Assembly (NCBI GenBank): GCA_910588685.1
Contig: CAJUPX010000004.1
Span: forward strand, 1-64,000
DNA: 64,000 bases
Source of the DNA: an uncultured Christensenellaceae bacterium
GTDB taxonomy: Bacteria > Bacillota > Clostridia > Christensenellales > Borkfalkiaceae
Direction: 5' to 3'
Shown: positions 43,594 to 52,434 of the stretch, one piece after another
Layout of the letters: every line of letters starts with the position of its first letter
Position numbering within the stretch: the stretch's first letter is position 1
Notes under the pieces: model-generated
Databases searched by the model: none
The model's input: the letters and a program-made list of their open reading frames with translations, nothing else
What the model was told of the DNA's origin: nothing
Position numbers and translations under genes: made by a program

Positions 43594-44315
43594 AAACAGT
43601 ACTTGTTACCGGTGGTACAAAGGGAATAGGCAAAGCGATTGCGCTTGCCTTTTTGCAAAACGGCTACGAAGCCGTGCTCAATTACAAGAGCGACGAAAGG
43701 TCGGCGCTTGCCACCCAGGACGAGTTTAATATGCTTGGCTACTGCCCCGTTTTAATGCGTGCGGACGTATCGGACGAAAATCAGGTGCGCGGTATGTTCG
43801 CCGATTTTTTTTCGGTTTACGACAAGCTCGACGTGCTTGTAAATAATGCGGGCGTATCTAAAATATCGATTATTCAAAAAACTACTTTAAAGGAGTGGAA
43901 CGAGGTTTTCGACACCAACGTAAAGAGCGCGTTTTTGTGCTCGCGCGCGGTGTGCGATAAAATGATTTATTCGGGCGGCGGCAGCATAATAAATATCGCG
44001 TCGATATGGGGCGAGGTAGGCGCAAGCTGCGAGGTTGCGTATTCCGCGTCTAAAGGCGCTCTTATCGCGTTTACAAAGGCTCTTGCAAAAGAGCTCGCGC
44101 CGTCTGCGGTGCGCGTAAACTGCGTTTCTCCCGGGGTTATCGACACCCGGATGAACGCTCATCTTACCGGTGACGAAATGGAAGAGCTTATAAACAGTAT
44201 TCCAATCGGCAGAATAGGAGCGCCGGAGGACGTTGCGAAAGCCTGCCTTTATCTTGCTGAAAACAGCTACGTTACCGGCGAAATACTGTCGGTCGGGGGC
44301 GGATTCGGCAAATAA
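43590..44315 (+). CDS. Short-chain dehydrogenase/reductase (FabG-like)
   Basis: A 241-residue SDR with TGGTKGIG (7-14), NNAG (about 83), catalytic Ser then YSASKGA near residue 150, and a C-terminal GGGF ending. It resembles 3-oxoacyl-ACP reductase, but no fatty-acid genes are near and its position as last gene of the shikimate unit leaves the substrate open. The true start is ATG 43590, overlapping the aroK stop (ATGA). Confidence 0.88.
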   Translation: MKTVLVTGGTKGIGKAIALAFLQNGYEAVLNYKSDERSALATQDEFNMLGYCPVLMRADVSDENQVRGMFADFFSVYDKLDVLVNNAGVSKISIIQKTTLKEWNEVFDTNVKSAFLCSRAVCDKMIYSGGGSIINIASIWGEVGASCEVAYSASKGALIAFTKALAKELAPSAVRVNCVSPGVIDTRMNAHLTGDEMEELINSIPIGRIGAPEDVAKACLYLAENSYVTGEILSVGGGFGK

Positions 44316-44379
44316 TAAAAAAATTTTTGTAAAAAAAAGTAATTTTAAAATTTTTTTCGTAATATTAAGTGTGGGCAAA

Positions 44380-45396
44380 ATGGAAGATCTTAAAGAGCGT
44401 ACATATAAAATAGAGAACGCGTTTTTGTCGCCCTATGCGTGCAAATCGCAAAATGCCAAGCCGCGCGACAGGCAGGAAGAGCCCTGCTGTATGCGCACCG
44501 AGTTTCAGCGCGACAGGGACAGGATAATTTACTGCAAGGCTTTCAGGCGGCTTAAAAACAAAACGCAGGTCTTTTTTTCGCCCGAAGGCGACCACTATAT
44601 AACGCGGCTTACCCACACGCTCGACGTGGCGCAGATAGCCCGCTCGATAGCCCGCACTCTCGCATTGAACGAGGATTTGACCGAGGCTATTGCTCTGGGT
44701 CACGATTTGGGGCATACTCCGTTCGGACACAGCGGCGAGCGCATTCTCAACAAGCTCGCGCCGGGCGGGTTCAAGCATAACGAACAGTCGGTGCGCGTTG
44801 TGGAAGTTCTCGAAAAGGACGGCGGCGGTTTGAATTTAACGCCGGAAGTGCGCGACGGAATTTTAAACCACCCCAAAAGCTATACTGCGTCTACTCTCGA
44901 AGGGCAGTGCGTGTCGATTGCCGACCGCGTTGCGTACATAAACCACGATTTGGAGGATGCGATACGCGCGGGGATATTGCGCGCCGACGACGTTCCCAAG
45001 TCGGTTACGAGCGTGCTCGGCAACAGCTCGCGCGAGCGCATTAATACGGCAGTATTGTCCGTTTACCGCAATTCCGTGGGCAAAAACCAGGTTAAAATGA
45101 GCGGGCGCGAGGAAGAGGCGAGTGAAAAACTCCGCGCGTTTATGTTTGAGCGGGTTTATCTGTCGCAAACGGCAAAGGGCGAAGAGCAGAAAGCCGAGCG
45201 TATGCTCACGGCTATGTACGAATACTTTATAAAAAATGCGGACAAGCTGCCGCAGACTTATTTTCAGCTGACCGAGAAGTACGGCGCGGAGCAGGCTGTG
45301 TGCGACTATCTGTCGTCTATGACGGACAGGTATGCGCTGTATACGTTTAACAGTTTATTTGTGCCGCGCGGCTGGCAGTTCATAGACGAAGAATAA
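44380..45396 (+). CDS. dGTPase-like HD-domain nucleotidohydrolase
   Basis: A 338-residue dGTP triphosphohydrolase-like protein. Metal ligands lie in TRLTHTLDVAQ, GHDLGHTPFGHSGE and, later, HDLEDAI. It controls dNTP pools or cleaves nucleotides. I use ATG 44380; GTG 44371 is also possible and the upstream open frame has no start support. No clear ribosome site. In Clostridia this gene commonly precedes dnaG and rpoD, as here. Confidence 0.9.
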   Translation: MEDLKERTYKIENAFLSPYACKSQNAKPRDRQEEPCCMRTEFQRDRDRIIYCKAFRRLKNKTQVFFSPEGDHYITRLTHTLDVAQIARSIARTLALNEDLTEAIALGHDLGHTPFGHSGERILNKLAPGGFKHNEQSVRVVEVLEKDGGGLNLTPEVRDGILNHPKSYTASTLEGQCVSIADRVAYINHDLEDAIRAGILRADDVPKSVTSVLGNSSRERINTAVLSVYRNSVGKNQVKMSGREEEASEKLRAFMFERVYLSQTAKGEEQKAERMLTAMYEYFIKNADKLPQTYFQLTEKYGAEQAVCDYLSSMTDRYALYTFNSLFVPRGWQFIDEE

Positions 45397-45399
45397 ATT

Positions 45400-47193
45400 A
45401 TGGCAAACGAGTTTCAGGAGTTTTTGCAAACTCTAAAAGACAAATCGAATATAGTTGAAGTGGCGGCGGGGTATATGTCGCTCGAAAGAAAAGGCGCAAC
45501 GTACTGGGCTTGCTGTCCTTTTCACCACGAAAAAACTCCGTCGTTCGCCGTTAACGAGGCGGATCAGTTTTACCACTGTTTCGGCTGCGGCGAATCGGGC
45601 GACGTTATAAAGCTTGTGCAGGGAATGGAAAACCTCGAATTTATGGACGCGGCAAAACTGCTTGCCGACCGCGCGGGGATAGAACTGCCTAAATCCAACT
45701 ACGACAACCAGCAGACTGTGGAGATAAAGCGGAAAAAGGATGCCTGCCTTAAAATTTTAAACGATACCGCGCACTTTTATCTTAATAATCTGAACTCCGG
45801 CAAAGCGGACGCGCACCTCGCGTATATACAAAAGCGCAGAATTCCCTTTGATATTATCCGCCGTTTCGGACTCGGCGCAAGTCTTGATTTTTATCAGCTT
45901 CCCAAATATCTGCTTAACAAGGGTTACGACAAACGGGATATGGTGGACTGCGGAGTTGTAAACGAAAGCGGCGGCAAATTAACCGACGCTCAGGGCGGCA
46001 GATTGATTTTTCCTATCATAAACGCTATGAACGAGGTAATAGCTTTCGGCGGCAGAGCGTTGGAAAAAACCGATTTCGGCAAGTATAAAAATACCAAAGA
46101 TACGTTTATTTTCAATAAGCGGAAAACTCTTTATAACATTAACCTTTTAAAAAAGCTCAAAAGAGAGCAAACTATAAGTGAAGTAATTATTGTCGAGGGC
46201 TATATGGACACGCTGTCGCTCTACGGCGCGGGTTTTAAAAACGTGGTTGCAAGTATGGGCACGTCGCTCACGCAGGATCAGGCGCGGCTTCTAAAACGCT
46301 ACACCGAACACGTGTATATCAGCTACGACGGCGACGGCGCGGGGCAGAAAGCAAATATGCGCGGGCTCGACGTTCTAAGGGGCGAGGGGCTTAACGTCAA
46401 GGTTGTGCCTTTGCCCGACGGGCTCGACCCGGACGACGTTATAAAGCAACGCGGCGTTGCGGGATATCAGGCTTGCATAGACGGCGCTCTGCCGCTCATA
46501 GACTATAAAATAAAATCCGTTGGTCAGGGGCTTGACCTGAACGACCCCGAGGACAAACGCGCGTATGTTGCCGAGGCGTTGAAGATAATTTCCACGGTGG
46601 AAAGCGCGGTTGCGCAGGAAGATTTATTAAAAGCATTGAACAGGAGTACGGGCGTTTCGTACGAATCGCTTAAACGCGATTTGGGCGTCGGAGGCAAAAT
46701 AAAGCAGCCGCAGCAAAAAACCGCGCCGCAGATAAGAAAGGATAAGTCGTCCGTAGCGGACAAAGCGTCCAGGTTTATTATAGCCGCGTTTCTGTTCGGC
46801 GCAAAATTCACGGCGGACTACCCGCTGGACGGTATACCGTTCAGCTGCGGCGTGCACGAAATAACGGCAAAGTATATAAAATCCAAACGGCTGTTCGAAG
46901 AAAGGGTGCAACCCGCGGAACTGTTCGAGTTTTTCCCGGACGACACTGAGGAGTATACCGAGCTTACCAAGATACTCGACTACTGCGACGGCACCGCATT
47001 AAGCGAGCCGAACGCTGAAAAATATTTTAAAGACTGTATAAAAACGCTCAAGCTTGCCAAAAAAGACGCAGAGATAGACGCGCTCAACGCAAAAATAGCG
47101 GGTGCGGGCTCAACCGAAGAGGCAAAGGCGCTTGCGGCGCAACTGAACACACTGTTAAAACAAAAGGAAAAAATCAAAAGCGGAGAGACTTAA
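45400..47193 (+). CDS. dnaG: DNA primase
   Basis: A 597-residue primase with an N-terminal CHC2 zinc finger (CCPFHHEKTPSF and CFGCGESGD), the catalytic Toprim core (VIIVEGYMDTLSLY, then SYDGDGAGQKA) and a helicase-binding C-terminal region. It begins three bases after the dgt-like gene and ends flush with the rpoD start, the classic macromolecular-synthesis operon arrangement. Confidence 0.97.
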   Translation: MANEFQEFLQTLKDKSNIVEVAAGYMSLERKGATYWACCPFHHEKTPSFAVNEADQFYHCFGCGESGDVIKLVQGMENLEFMDAAKLLADRAGIELPKSNYDNQQTVEIKRKKDACLKILNDTAHFYLNNLNSGKADAHLAYIQKRRIPFDIIRRFGLGASLDFYQLPKYLLNKGYDKRDMVDCGVVNESGGKLTDAQGGRLIFPIINAMNEVIAFGGRALEKTDFGKYKNTKDTFIFNKRKTLYNINLLKKLKREQTISEVIIVEGYMDTLSLYGAGFKNVVASMGTSLTQDQARLLKRYTEHVYISYDGDGAGQKANMRGLDVLRGEGLNVKVVPLPDGLDPDDVIKQRGVAGYQACIDGALPLIDYKIKSVGQGLDLNDPEDKRAYVAEALKIISTVESAVAQEDLLKALNRSTGVSYESLKRDLGVGGKIKQPQQKTAPQIRKDKSSVADKASRFIIAAFLFGAKFTADYPLDGIPFSCGVHEITAKYIKSKRLFEERVQPAELFEFFPDDTEEYTELTKILDYCDGTALSEPNAEKYFKDCIKTLKLAKKDAEIDALNAKIAGAGSTEEAKALAAQLNTLLKQKEKIKSGET

Positions 47194-48249
47194 ATGAATT
47201 TATCCGAACAAAAACTCAACGAAATTTTAAAGCAGATTACCGAAACCTACGGCGGTAAGGGTTCGATAACCACGAACACGCTGTGCGATATAATGGAAAA
47301 ATACGAAACAACGCCCAACCAGATGGACTACGTATACAAGTATATCGCCGAAGCGGGAATACAGATTATCGACGAAGCCGAGCGCGACAAGGAGCTTTAC
47401 GAGCTTGCGCTGTCCGACATAGGGCTCGACGACCCCGTAAAAATGTATCTCAAAGACATAGGCAGGGTACCGCTTTTGTCCGCCGACGACGAAATTGAAC
47501 TCGCGCGCAAAATGCAGGAGGGCGACGAGGAAGCTAAAAAACAGCTTTCCGAAGCAAATTTAAGGCTTGTAGTATCCATTGCCAAGCGTTACGTGGGCAG
47601 AGGTATGCTTTTCCTCGATTTAATTCAGGAGGGTAACCTCGGACTTATGAAAGCGGTTGAAAAATTCGACTATCAGAAAGGCTTTAAATTTTCAACGTAC
47701 GCCACCTGGTGGATAAGGCAGGCTATAACGCGCGCGATTGCAGACCAGGCGCGTACTATCCGTATCCCCGTGCATATGGTGGAAACAATAAATAAATTAA
47801 CGCGCGTGTCGCGTATTCTTTTGCAGAAATACGGCAGAGAGCCCACGCCCGCGGAAATAGCGGCGGAAATGAACATTTCCGAAGAGCGCGTGCGCGAAAT
47901 ACAGAAAATAGCGCAGGACCCCGTTTCTCTCGAAACGCCCATAGGCGAGGAAGAGGATTCGCACCTCGGCGATTTTATCGAGGATGAAACAACGGTAACG
48001 CCCTCGGACAGCGTGTCTACTACAATGCTCAAAGAAACTCTGCTCTCGGTTTTAAACAGTCTTACCCCGCGCGAGGAAAAGGTTTTAAGGCTGCGCTACG
48101 GCGTGGACGACGGCAGACCCAGGACTTTGGAGGAGGTCGGCAGGGAGTTCAACGTAACGCGCGAACGCATAAGGCAGATTGAGGCTAAGGCTCTTAGAAA
48201 ACTAAGACATCCGTCGCGTTCAAAGCACTTAAAGGATTTCCTAAATTGA
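47194..48249 (+). CDS. rpoD: Primary sigma factor (RpoD/SigA)
   Basis: A 351-residue housekeeping sigma factor. A short region 1.1-like N terminus is followed by region 1.2 (DPVKMYLKDIG), region 2 (LRLVVSIAKRYVGRGM, GFKFSTYATWWIRQAI), region 3 and region 4 with RERIRQIEAKALRKLRHPSR. It recognises TTGACA/TATAAT promoters, which match those seen throughout this window. It starts directly after the dnaG stop with a poor ribosome site, so it is probably coupled. Confidence 0.98.
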   Translation: MNLSEQKLNEILKQITETYGGKGSITTNTLCDIMEKYETTPNQMDYVYKYIAEAGIQIIDEAERDKELYELALSDIGLDDPVKMYLKDIGRVPLLSADDEIELARKMQEGDEEAKKQLSEANLRLVVSIAKRYVGRGMLFLDLIQEGNLGLMKAVEKFDYQKGFKFSTYATWWIRQAITRAIADQARTIRIPVHMVETINKLTRVSRILLQKYGREPTPAEIAAEMNISEERVREIQKIAQDPVSLETPIGEEEDSHLGDFIEDETTVTPSDSVSTTMLKETLLSVLNSLTPREEKVLRLRYGVDDGRPRTLEEVGREFNVTRERIRQIEAKALRKLRHPSRSKHLKDFLN

Positions 48250-48890
48250 CCGACAGAATAAAAAAACTGTGCGCGTACCTCGGCGTATGCAGCACTTTTG
48301 CCGACGTCGGCTGCGACCACGGCTACTGCACGCTGTATATGCTCGAATCGGGACTGTGCAATAACGCCGTCATATCTGATATAAGCGCGCCCAGCCTCGC
48401 CAAAGCCGAACGGCTTTTAAAGGACTATACGGCGGGCAGGGTTAAGGCGGTGTGCTGCGCCGGGCTTGAAAAAGTACCGGAGTGCGACCTCGTTCTGATT
48501 GCCGGTATGGGCGGAGAGGAAATATGCTCGATACTTAAAAACGCGTATATTCCGCGCTCTTTTGTGTTTCAGCCTATGAAAAACGCTAAAAAACTGCGCG
48601 AATATTTGCTGTTAAACGGCGCGTGCATAAGCGTTGACGAGCCGTTTGAAAGCGGCGGAAAATTTTATTTTGTAATAAAAGGCGGCGCAGGCGGGAGGTT
48701 TCTAAGTTATACGCAAGCAGAGCTGCAATTCGGCAAAAACCTTGGCGGCGAAACGACAAAAAAATATATACAGTCGGAGCTTAAAAAAAAGCGTTCGTAT
48801 CTGGAGCGCGGTCTGTCCGATATGGAAAGACGGAGATTAGAACAGGAAATACGTTTTTCCGAGGGAGTATTAAACGGTGAAATTAAGTGA
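48246..48890 (+). CDS. trmK: tRNA (adenine-22-N1)-methyltransferase
   Basis: A 214-residue SAM-dependent methyltransferase of the TrmK/YqfN type. FADVGCDHGYCTLYM binds SAM and IAGMGGEEI follows. The C-terminal ~50 residues form a helical coiled hairpin (KKKRSYLERGLSD). The start is TTG 48246, whose TTGA overlaps the rpoD stop. It overlaps the nif3-like gene by 14 bases. Confidence 0.9.
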   Translation: MTDRIKKLCAYLGVCSTFADVGCDHGYCTLYMLESGLCNNAVISDISAPSLAKAERLLKDYTAGRVKAVCCAGLEKVPECDLVLIAGMGGEEICSILKNAYIPRSFVFQPMKNAKKLREYLLLNGACISVDEPFESGGKFYFVIKGGAGGRFLSYTQAELQFGKNLGGETTKKYIQSELKKKRSYLERGLSDMERRRLEQEIRFSEGVLNGEIK

Positions 48891-49653
48891 AGTATTACAT
48901 ATGTTGGAGCAGGTTGCGCCTGTTTCTCTGTCCGACGAGTTCTGCAAAAAGTACAGTCTGTACGACAACAGCGGCATAATAGTAAACGCGGGCGGAGATA
49001 TTCACGGCGCGCTTTTCGCGCTCGACCTTTCTGAAAAGGCTGTTTTCGAGGCTAAAAAGCTCGGTTATAACTTGATAGTTACCCACCACCCCGCAATTTA
49101 CGGCGGAATAAAGCGGCTCGACGCGGTAAACGACCCGCAGGTGCGCGCTCTTGCCGATTGTCTTAAATCAGGAATTTCGGTTATATCGATGCATCTCAAT
49201 TTCGACAGCGCGCCCGAGGGTATCGACTATTATCTTATGCTCGGGCTTGGCGGAAGGAACGCCGAAACACTTTGCAAGTTAAGCGGCGGCGCATACGGCA
49301 GAGTTTACGGTATAGAACCTGTTTCATTTGACGAATATAAAAAGCGCGTGTCCTGCGAATTTGCATCGGATAAAATTTTATTTTACGGCGAAAACAAAAT
49401 TATAAAAAAGGTGGCTTCGTTCTGCGGCGCGGGCTGCGACGACAATTCGATGGCGTTTGCAATTGAAAACGGCGCAGACGTGTTCGTTTCGTCGGATTTG
49501 AAGCATCACGAAATAACAGGGCTTTTACAGCGCGGAATAAACGTAATTCATATGACGCACTACGCTTCGGAAAATTACGGTTTTAACAAAATATATCAGA
49601 ACGTAAAAAACGGAGAGCTTCCGTCGGCGTATTTCAACGACGGTCTGCTCTGA
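48877..49653 (+). CDS. Nif3-like dinuclear metal protein
   Basis: A 258-residue YqfO/Nif3 family protein with a GTG start inside the end of trmK. Metal-binding motifs are LIVTHHPAIYGG near residue 70 and HLNFDSAPEG near 107, and the C-terminal SDLKHHE and MTHYASE sets. It lacks the inserted middle domain of the longer family members. The activity is unsettled; some family members are proposed to be GTP cyclohydrolase-like. It is always a neighbour of trmK in Bacillota. Confidence 0.9.
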   Translation: MKLSEVLHMLEQVAPVSLSDEFCKKYSLYDNSGIIVNAGGDIHGALFALDLSEKAVFEAKKLGYNLIVTHHPAIYGGIKRLDAVNDPQVRALADCLKSGISVISMHLNFDSAPEGIDYYLMLGLGGRNAETLCKLSGGAYGRVYGIEPVSFDEYKKRVSCEFASDKILFYGENKIIKKVASFCGAGCDDNSMAFAIENGADVFVSSDLKHHEITGLLQRGINVIHMTHYASENYGFNKIYQNVKNGELPSAYFNDGLL

Positions 49654-49666
49654 AAAGGAGATAAAT

Positions 49667-50368
49667 ATGGCACAGATAGAACAGCTTTTAAAGTATCAGA
49701 AAGAGGACAGCAAGCTCCTTAAAATGGAGAGAGAAACCGCAAACTCCGAGGAAAGAAAAAACCTTGCGCAGGCTACAAACTTTTTAAATAAGGCTTCCGA
49801 AAGGCTTGACGTTTTGGAAGCGCGCGCAAAAGAGCTTACAGCCGTTCTGGATAAGCTCAACCGCAAATTTAACGAGCTTGCTGAAATTTTAAAGGATTTT
49901 GAGCATATAGACGATTTAATCGACGAGGGCGCGGACGTATCGTTCTATAAAAAGAACGTAGCCCAGATTACCGAAAAACTGCGCACGGTGAAAAACGAAA
50001 CAGCCCAGCTTACAAAGGCGATAAAGGACGCCGACGAGGAGTATAAAAATTTAAAGAAAAAAACCATTGCCACGCAAAAGCAGCACGCGGAATTTACCGA
50101 GGCGTATAAAAAATACAGGGACGGCAGGCAATCGGAAATAAACGCGGTTAAAGCAGAGCTCGATAAACTCAGAAAGGACGTGGACCCGGAGGTTATGCGC
50201 CGCTACGAGGTTAAGCGCAGCGAGCGTATATTTCCTATCCTATGCCCTGTTAAAAACGGTAGGTGCGGAATTTGCGGAAACGAGCTGTCTTTGGCAGGCA
50301 AAGACAAAATCGCTTCGGGACTGCCCGTAGAATGCGATAACTGCCACAGATTTTTATATAAAGAATAA
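49667..50368 (+). CDS. Coiled-coil protein with C4 zinc ribbon
   Basis: A 233-residue protein: a long antiparallel coiled coil (about 10-185) and a C-terminal zinc ribbon with CGIC and CDNC. This is the zf-RING_7/CT398 type, known across bacteria but without firm function. AAAAGGAG precedes the ATG. It ends the dgt-dnaG-rpoD-trmK-nif3 operon, its usual place in Clostridia. Confidence 0.88.
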   Translation: MAQIEQLLKYQKEDSKLLKMERETANSEERKNLAQATNFLNKASERLDVLEARAKELTAVLDKLNRKFNELAEILKDFEHIDDLIDEGADVSFYKKNVAQITEKLRTVKNETAQLTKAIKDADEEYKNLKKKTIATQKQHAEFTEAYKKYRDGRQSEINAVKAELDKLRKDVDPEVMRRYEVKRSERIFPILCPVKNGRCGICGNELSLAGKDKIASGLPVECDNCHRFLYKE

Positions 50369-50402
50369 ATTTAAAAAATTTTCATAAAATCAATAAAAAA
50401 TG

Positions 50403-50431
50403 TTGACAAATAAAAATTTTTGTGATAATCT
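50403..50431 (+). promoter_or_regulatory. Promoter of the 50438 small RNA
   Basis: A perfect TTGACA (50403-50408), exactly 17 bases, TAATCT (50426-50431). The expected +1 is 50438, precisely the first base of the RNA's first hairpin. Confidence 0.75.
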
Positions 50432-50437
50432 TTAATA

Positions 50438-50530
50438 ACTCTCCTGCGAGAGTACTATTTATTACGGTGGCAAAGCTGTACACAAATAGGGGGAAATGCC
50501 CGTCGGACTATTGTTCCGGCGGGCTTTATC
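50438..50530 (+). ncRNA. Structured small RNA of unknown class (~93 nt)
   Basis: Three consecutive stems fill the transcript. ACTCTC-CTGC-GAGAGT is at 50438-50453. CTATTT/AAATAG (50455-50460 with 50484-50489) encloses 23 bases. A 10-bp terminator stem (50498-50507 with 50515-50524) is followed by TTTAT. It has its own promoter and terminator and encodes no peptide. I do not recognise its class: it lacks T-box, SRP, tmRNA, 6S and GEMM motifs. The CTCC in the first hairpin is complementary to Shine-Dalgarno sequences, which may hint at a base-pairing regulator. Confidence 0.65.
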
Positions 50531-50581
50531 GTTGATAAAATTAAAAATATACACAATTTATGCGCTTGTTTAACAAAGTGT

Positions 50582-50610
50582 TTGACAAATTATCCGTATA
50601 ATAGTAGAAT
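50582..50610 (+). promoter_or_regulatory. Promoter of the second SGNH hydrolase gene
   Basis: A perfect TTGACA (50582-50587), 17 bases, TAGAAT (50605-50610). This shows the small RNA upstream is a separate transcription unit. Confidence 0.75.
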
Positions 50611-50641
50611 TTTAATGTAAGATAAATGCGGAGGCGGTTAT

Positions 50642-51325
50642 ATGCGCAGCTTTGCAAATAATAATCTGCTTGTTTTCGGCGACAGTATTATAAACGGTTC
50701 GGGAAATAATAATTTCGGAATAGGCGAATATCTTGCAAAAAATTACGGCTTTAAACTGTTTAAATATTGCGTCGGCGGCGCCCGTACCGGTTATAACGCG
50801 GGTAAAAGCTGGATAGTAGACCAGGTAATAACGGCGGTGTCGGACAGGTTGACCCCGGGATATATCGTGTTTAACGGCTTTACAAACGACTGTAATATGT
50901 CGGACGGCGTAAATTGCGACGTGCCGCTCGGCGAAATAGCAAACGGGTTTGACGGGTTTGATATTTTTGCGGTAAAAAAAGAAAATACGGATTTTTCAAA
51001 CTGTTTTGAAAATATTCTGCACGCATTAAAAACATATTTTCCCGAGGCAAAGCCGCTGTTTGTGCGTCCCCACAAAATGGGCAGGCGCGATAAAACTGCG
51101 CAGGCTGCTTACGGCGAACGCGCGGTTTGTCTTTGCAAAAAATGGGGCGTTGAGGTTGCGGATATTTACGAAGAGAGCGACCTCGACACTTTTAAAGACT
51201 GCGACAGAGACAAATATACGGCAGATACTTACGGTTGGGGCAGGGGCGACTGTACCCACCCGAACGCGCGCGGATACGAAGAAAAATATATGCCCATAAT
51301 AATAAAGCATATAAACTCGTTATAA
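50642..51325 (+). CDS. SGNH/GDSL hydrolase
   Basis: A 227-residue hydrolase with VFGDSIINGSG (nucleophile Ser), the Asn block FNGFTND near residue 80, and the C-terminal DCTHPNARGY (Asp and His). It is not closely similar to the hydrolase at 251. GGAGGCGGTTAT precedes the ATG. It stands 20 bases before a family 2 glycosyltransferase, so polysaccharide or glycan deacylation is a possibility. Confidence 0.85.
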   Translation: MRSFANNNLLVFGDSIINGSGNNNFGIGEYLAKNYGFKLFKYCVGGARTGYNAGKSWIVDQVITAVSDRLTPGYIVFNGFTNDCNMSDGVNCDVPLGEIANGFDGFDIFAVKKENTDFSNCFENILHALKTYFPEAKPLFVRPHKMGRRDKTAQAAYGERAVCLCKKWGVEVADIYEESDLDTFKDCDRDKYTADTYGWGRGDCTHPNARGYEEKYMPIIIKHINSL

Positions 51326-51345
51326 AATATACCAAAGAGGTAAAA

Positions 51346-52368
51346 ATGAAACTTTTATCGTTTGCCGTACCCTGCTATAATTCGCAGGGCTATATGCGGC
51401 ATTGCATCGACAGCCTTTTAGAAGGCGGCGACGACGTTGAAATAATAATAGTGGACGACGGCTCAAAGGACGACACGGGTAAAATTGCCGACGAATACGC
51501 CGAAAAATATCCCGGTATTGTGCGGGTTATCCATAAGGAGAACGGCGGGCACGGTTCTGGCGTCAATGCAGGAGTTCACAACGCAACGGGGCTTTTTTTC
51601 AAGGTTGTGGACAGCGACGACTGGCTTGACGGCGCGGCGTATAAAAAGCTGCTTGAAACAATAAGGGAGCACGTCGCCGAAAACACGTTGCCCGATTTAT
51701 ACATCTGTAATTACGTGTACGAGCATTCCGTAGACAACACGCAGAACGTAATGGGCTATACTAAACAGATACCGGCGGGATTTTTTAAGTGGAAGGATAT
51801 GAAAAACTTCTATTTCTCGCACGTGTTGCTTATGCACTCAATGGTTTACAATACGCAAAAGCTTAGAGAGAATTTTGTGGATTTGCCCGAGCATACGTTT
51901 TATGTGGACAATATAATGGCGTACGTGCCGCTCGGTTACGTGGAAAAGCCTTTTTATCTCGACGTTGATTTGTACCGCTATTTTATAGGCAGGGACGGAC
52001 AGTCTATAAATATACAGACTGCAATGGACAGGTACAAACAGCAAATCCGCGTAATGCTGAGAATGGCAACGGCGTTTACCTCTAAAGAGTTAAAGGCAAT
52101 GCCCAAGGGCTTGCGTAATTATATGTTCCACGATTTGCACGCGCTGATGATGACGACTCTGGTTTTCTGCTGCGGCAGAGTTTCCAAAGAGCGTAAAGCC
52201 GACGTCAAGGAGATGTGGAAAAAGATAAAAGCCTTTGATAAAAAGCTGTACAGAAAAATCAAATACGGCGGGTTTACCTTTTTTGCCGTAATTCTCCCCT
52301 GGTGGCTGCGTTCAAAACTTTTAATGCTCGGCTACAATATTGTTGCTAAAAAAGAAAAATTAGGTTAA
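51346..52368 (+). CDS. Family 2 glycosyltransferase
   Basis: A 340-residue GT-A enzyme: VPCYNSQGYM at the start, EIIIVDDGSKDDT and a DSDDWLD metal-binding block near residues 88-94. No C-terminal transmembrane helices are clear, although a hydrophobic stretch lies near residue 310. AAGAGG precedes the ATG at 51346; the open frame upstream is not used. It likely transfers a sugar to a surface glycan or lipid. Confidence 0.9.
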   Translation: MKLLSFAVPCYNSQGYMRHCIDSLLEGGDDVEIIIVDDGSKDDTGKIADEYAEKYPGIVRVIHKENGGHGSGVNAGVHNATGLFFKVVDSDDWLDGAAYKKLLETIREHVAENTLPDLYICNYVYEHSVDNTQNVMGYTKQIPAGFFKWKDMKNFYFSHVLLMHSMVYNTQKLRENFVDLPEHTFYVDNIMAYVPLGYVEKPFYLDVDLYRYFIGRDGQSINIQTAMDRYKQQIRVMLRMATAFTSKELKAMPKGLRNYMFHDLHALMMTTLVFCCGRVSKERKADVKEMWKKIKAFDKKLYRKIKYGGFTFFAVILPWWLRSKLLMLGYNIVAKKEKLG

Positions 52369-52384
52369 TTACAATAAATAAACG

Positions 52385-52414
52385 GAGCGCCGCGAAGTGA
52401 ACTTCGCGGCGCTC
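52385..52414. terminator. Bidirectional terminator
   Basis: A perfect 14-bp stem (GAGCGCCGCGAAGT arm) with a two-base centre lies between the convergent glycosyltransferase and AspRS genes. Confidence 0.85.
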
Positions 52415-52434
52415 TGTTATATACATTAAATTGA

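Noticed and set aside
50461..50485. T-box-like GGTGGC in the small RNA
   Set aside because: The T-box signature (GGGTGGxACCGCG) is not present, there is no specifier stem, and the RNA ends before any gene.
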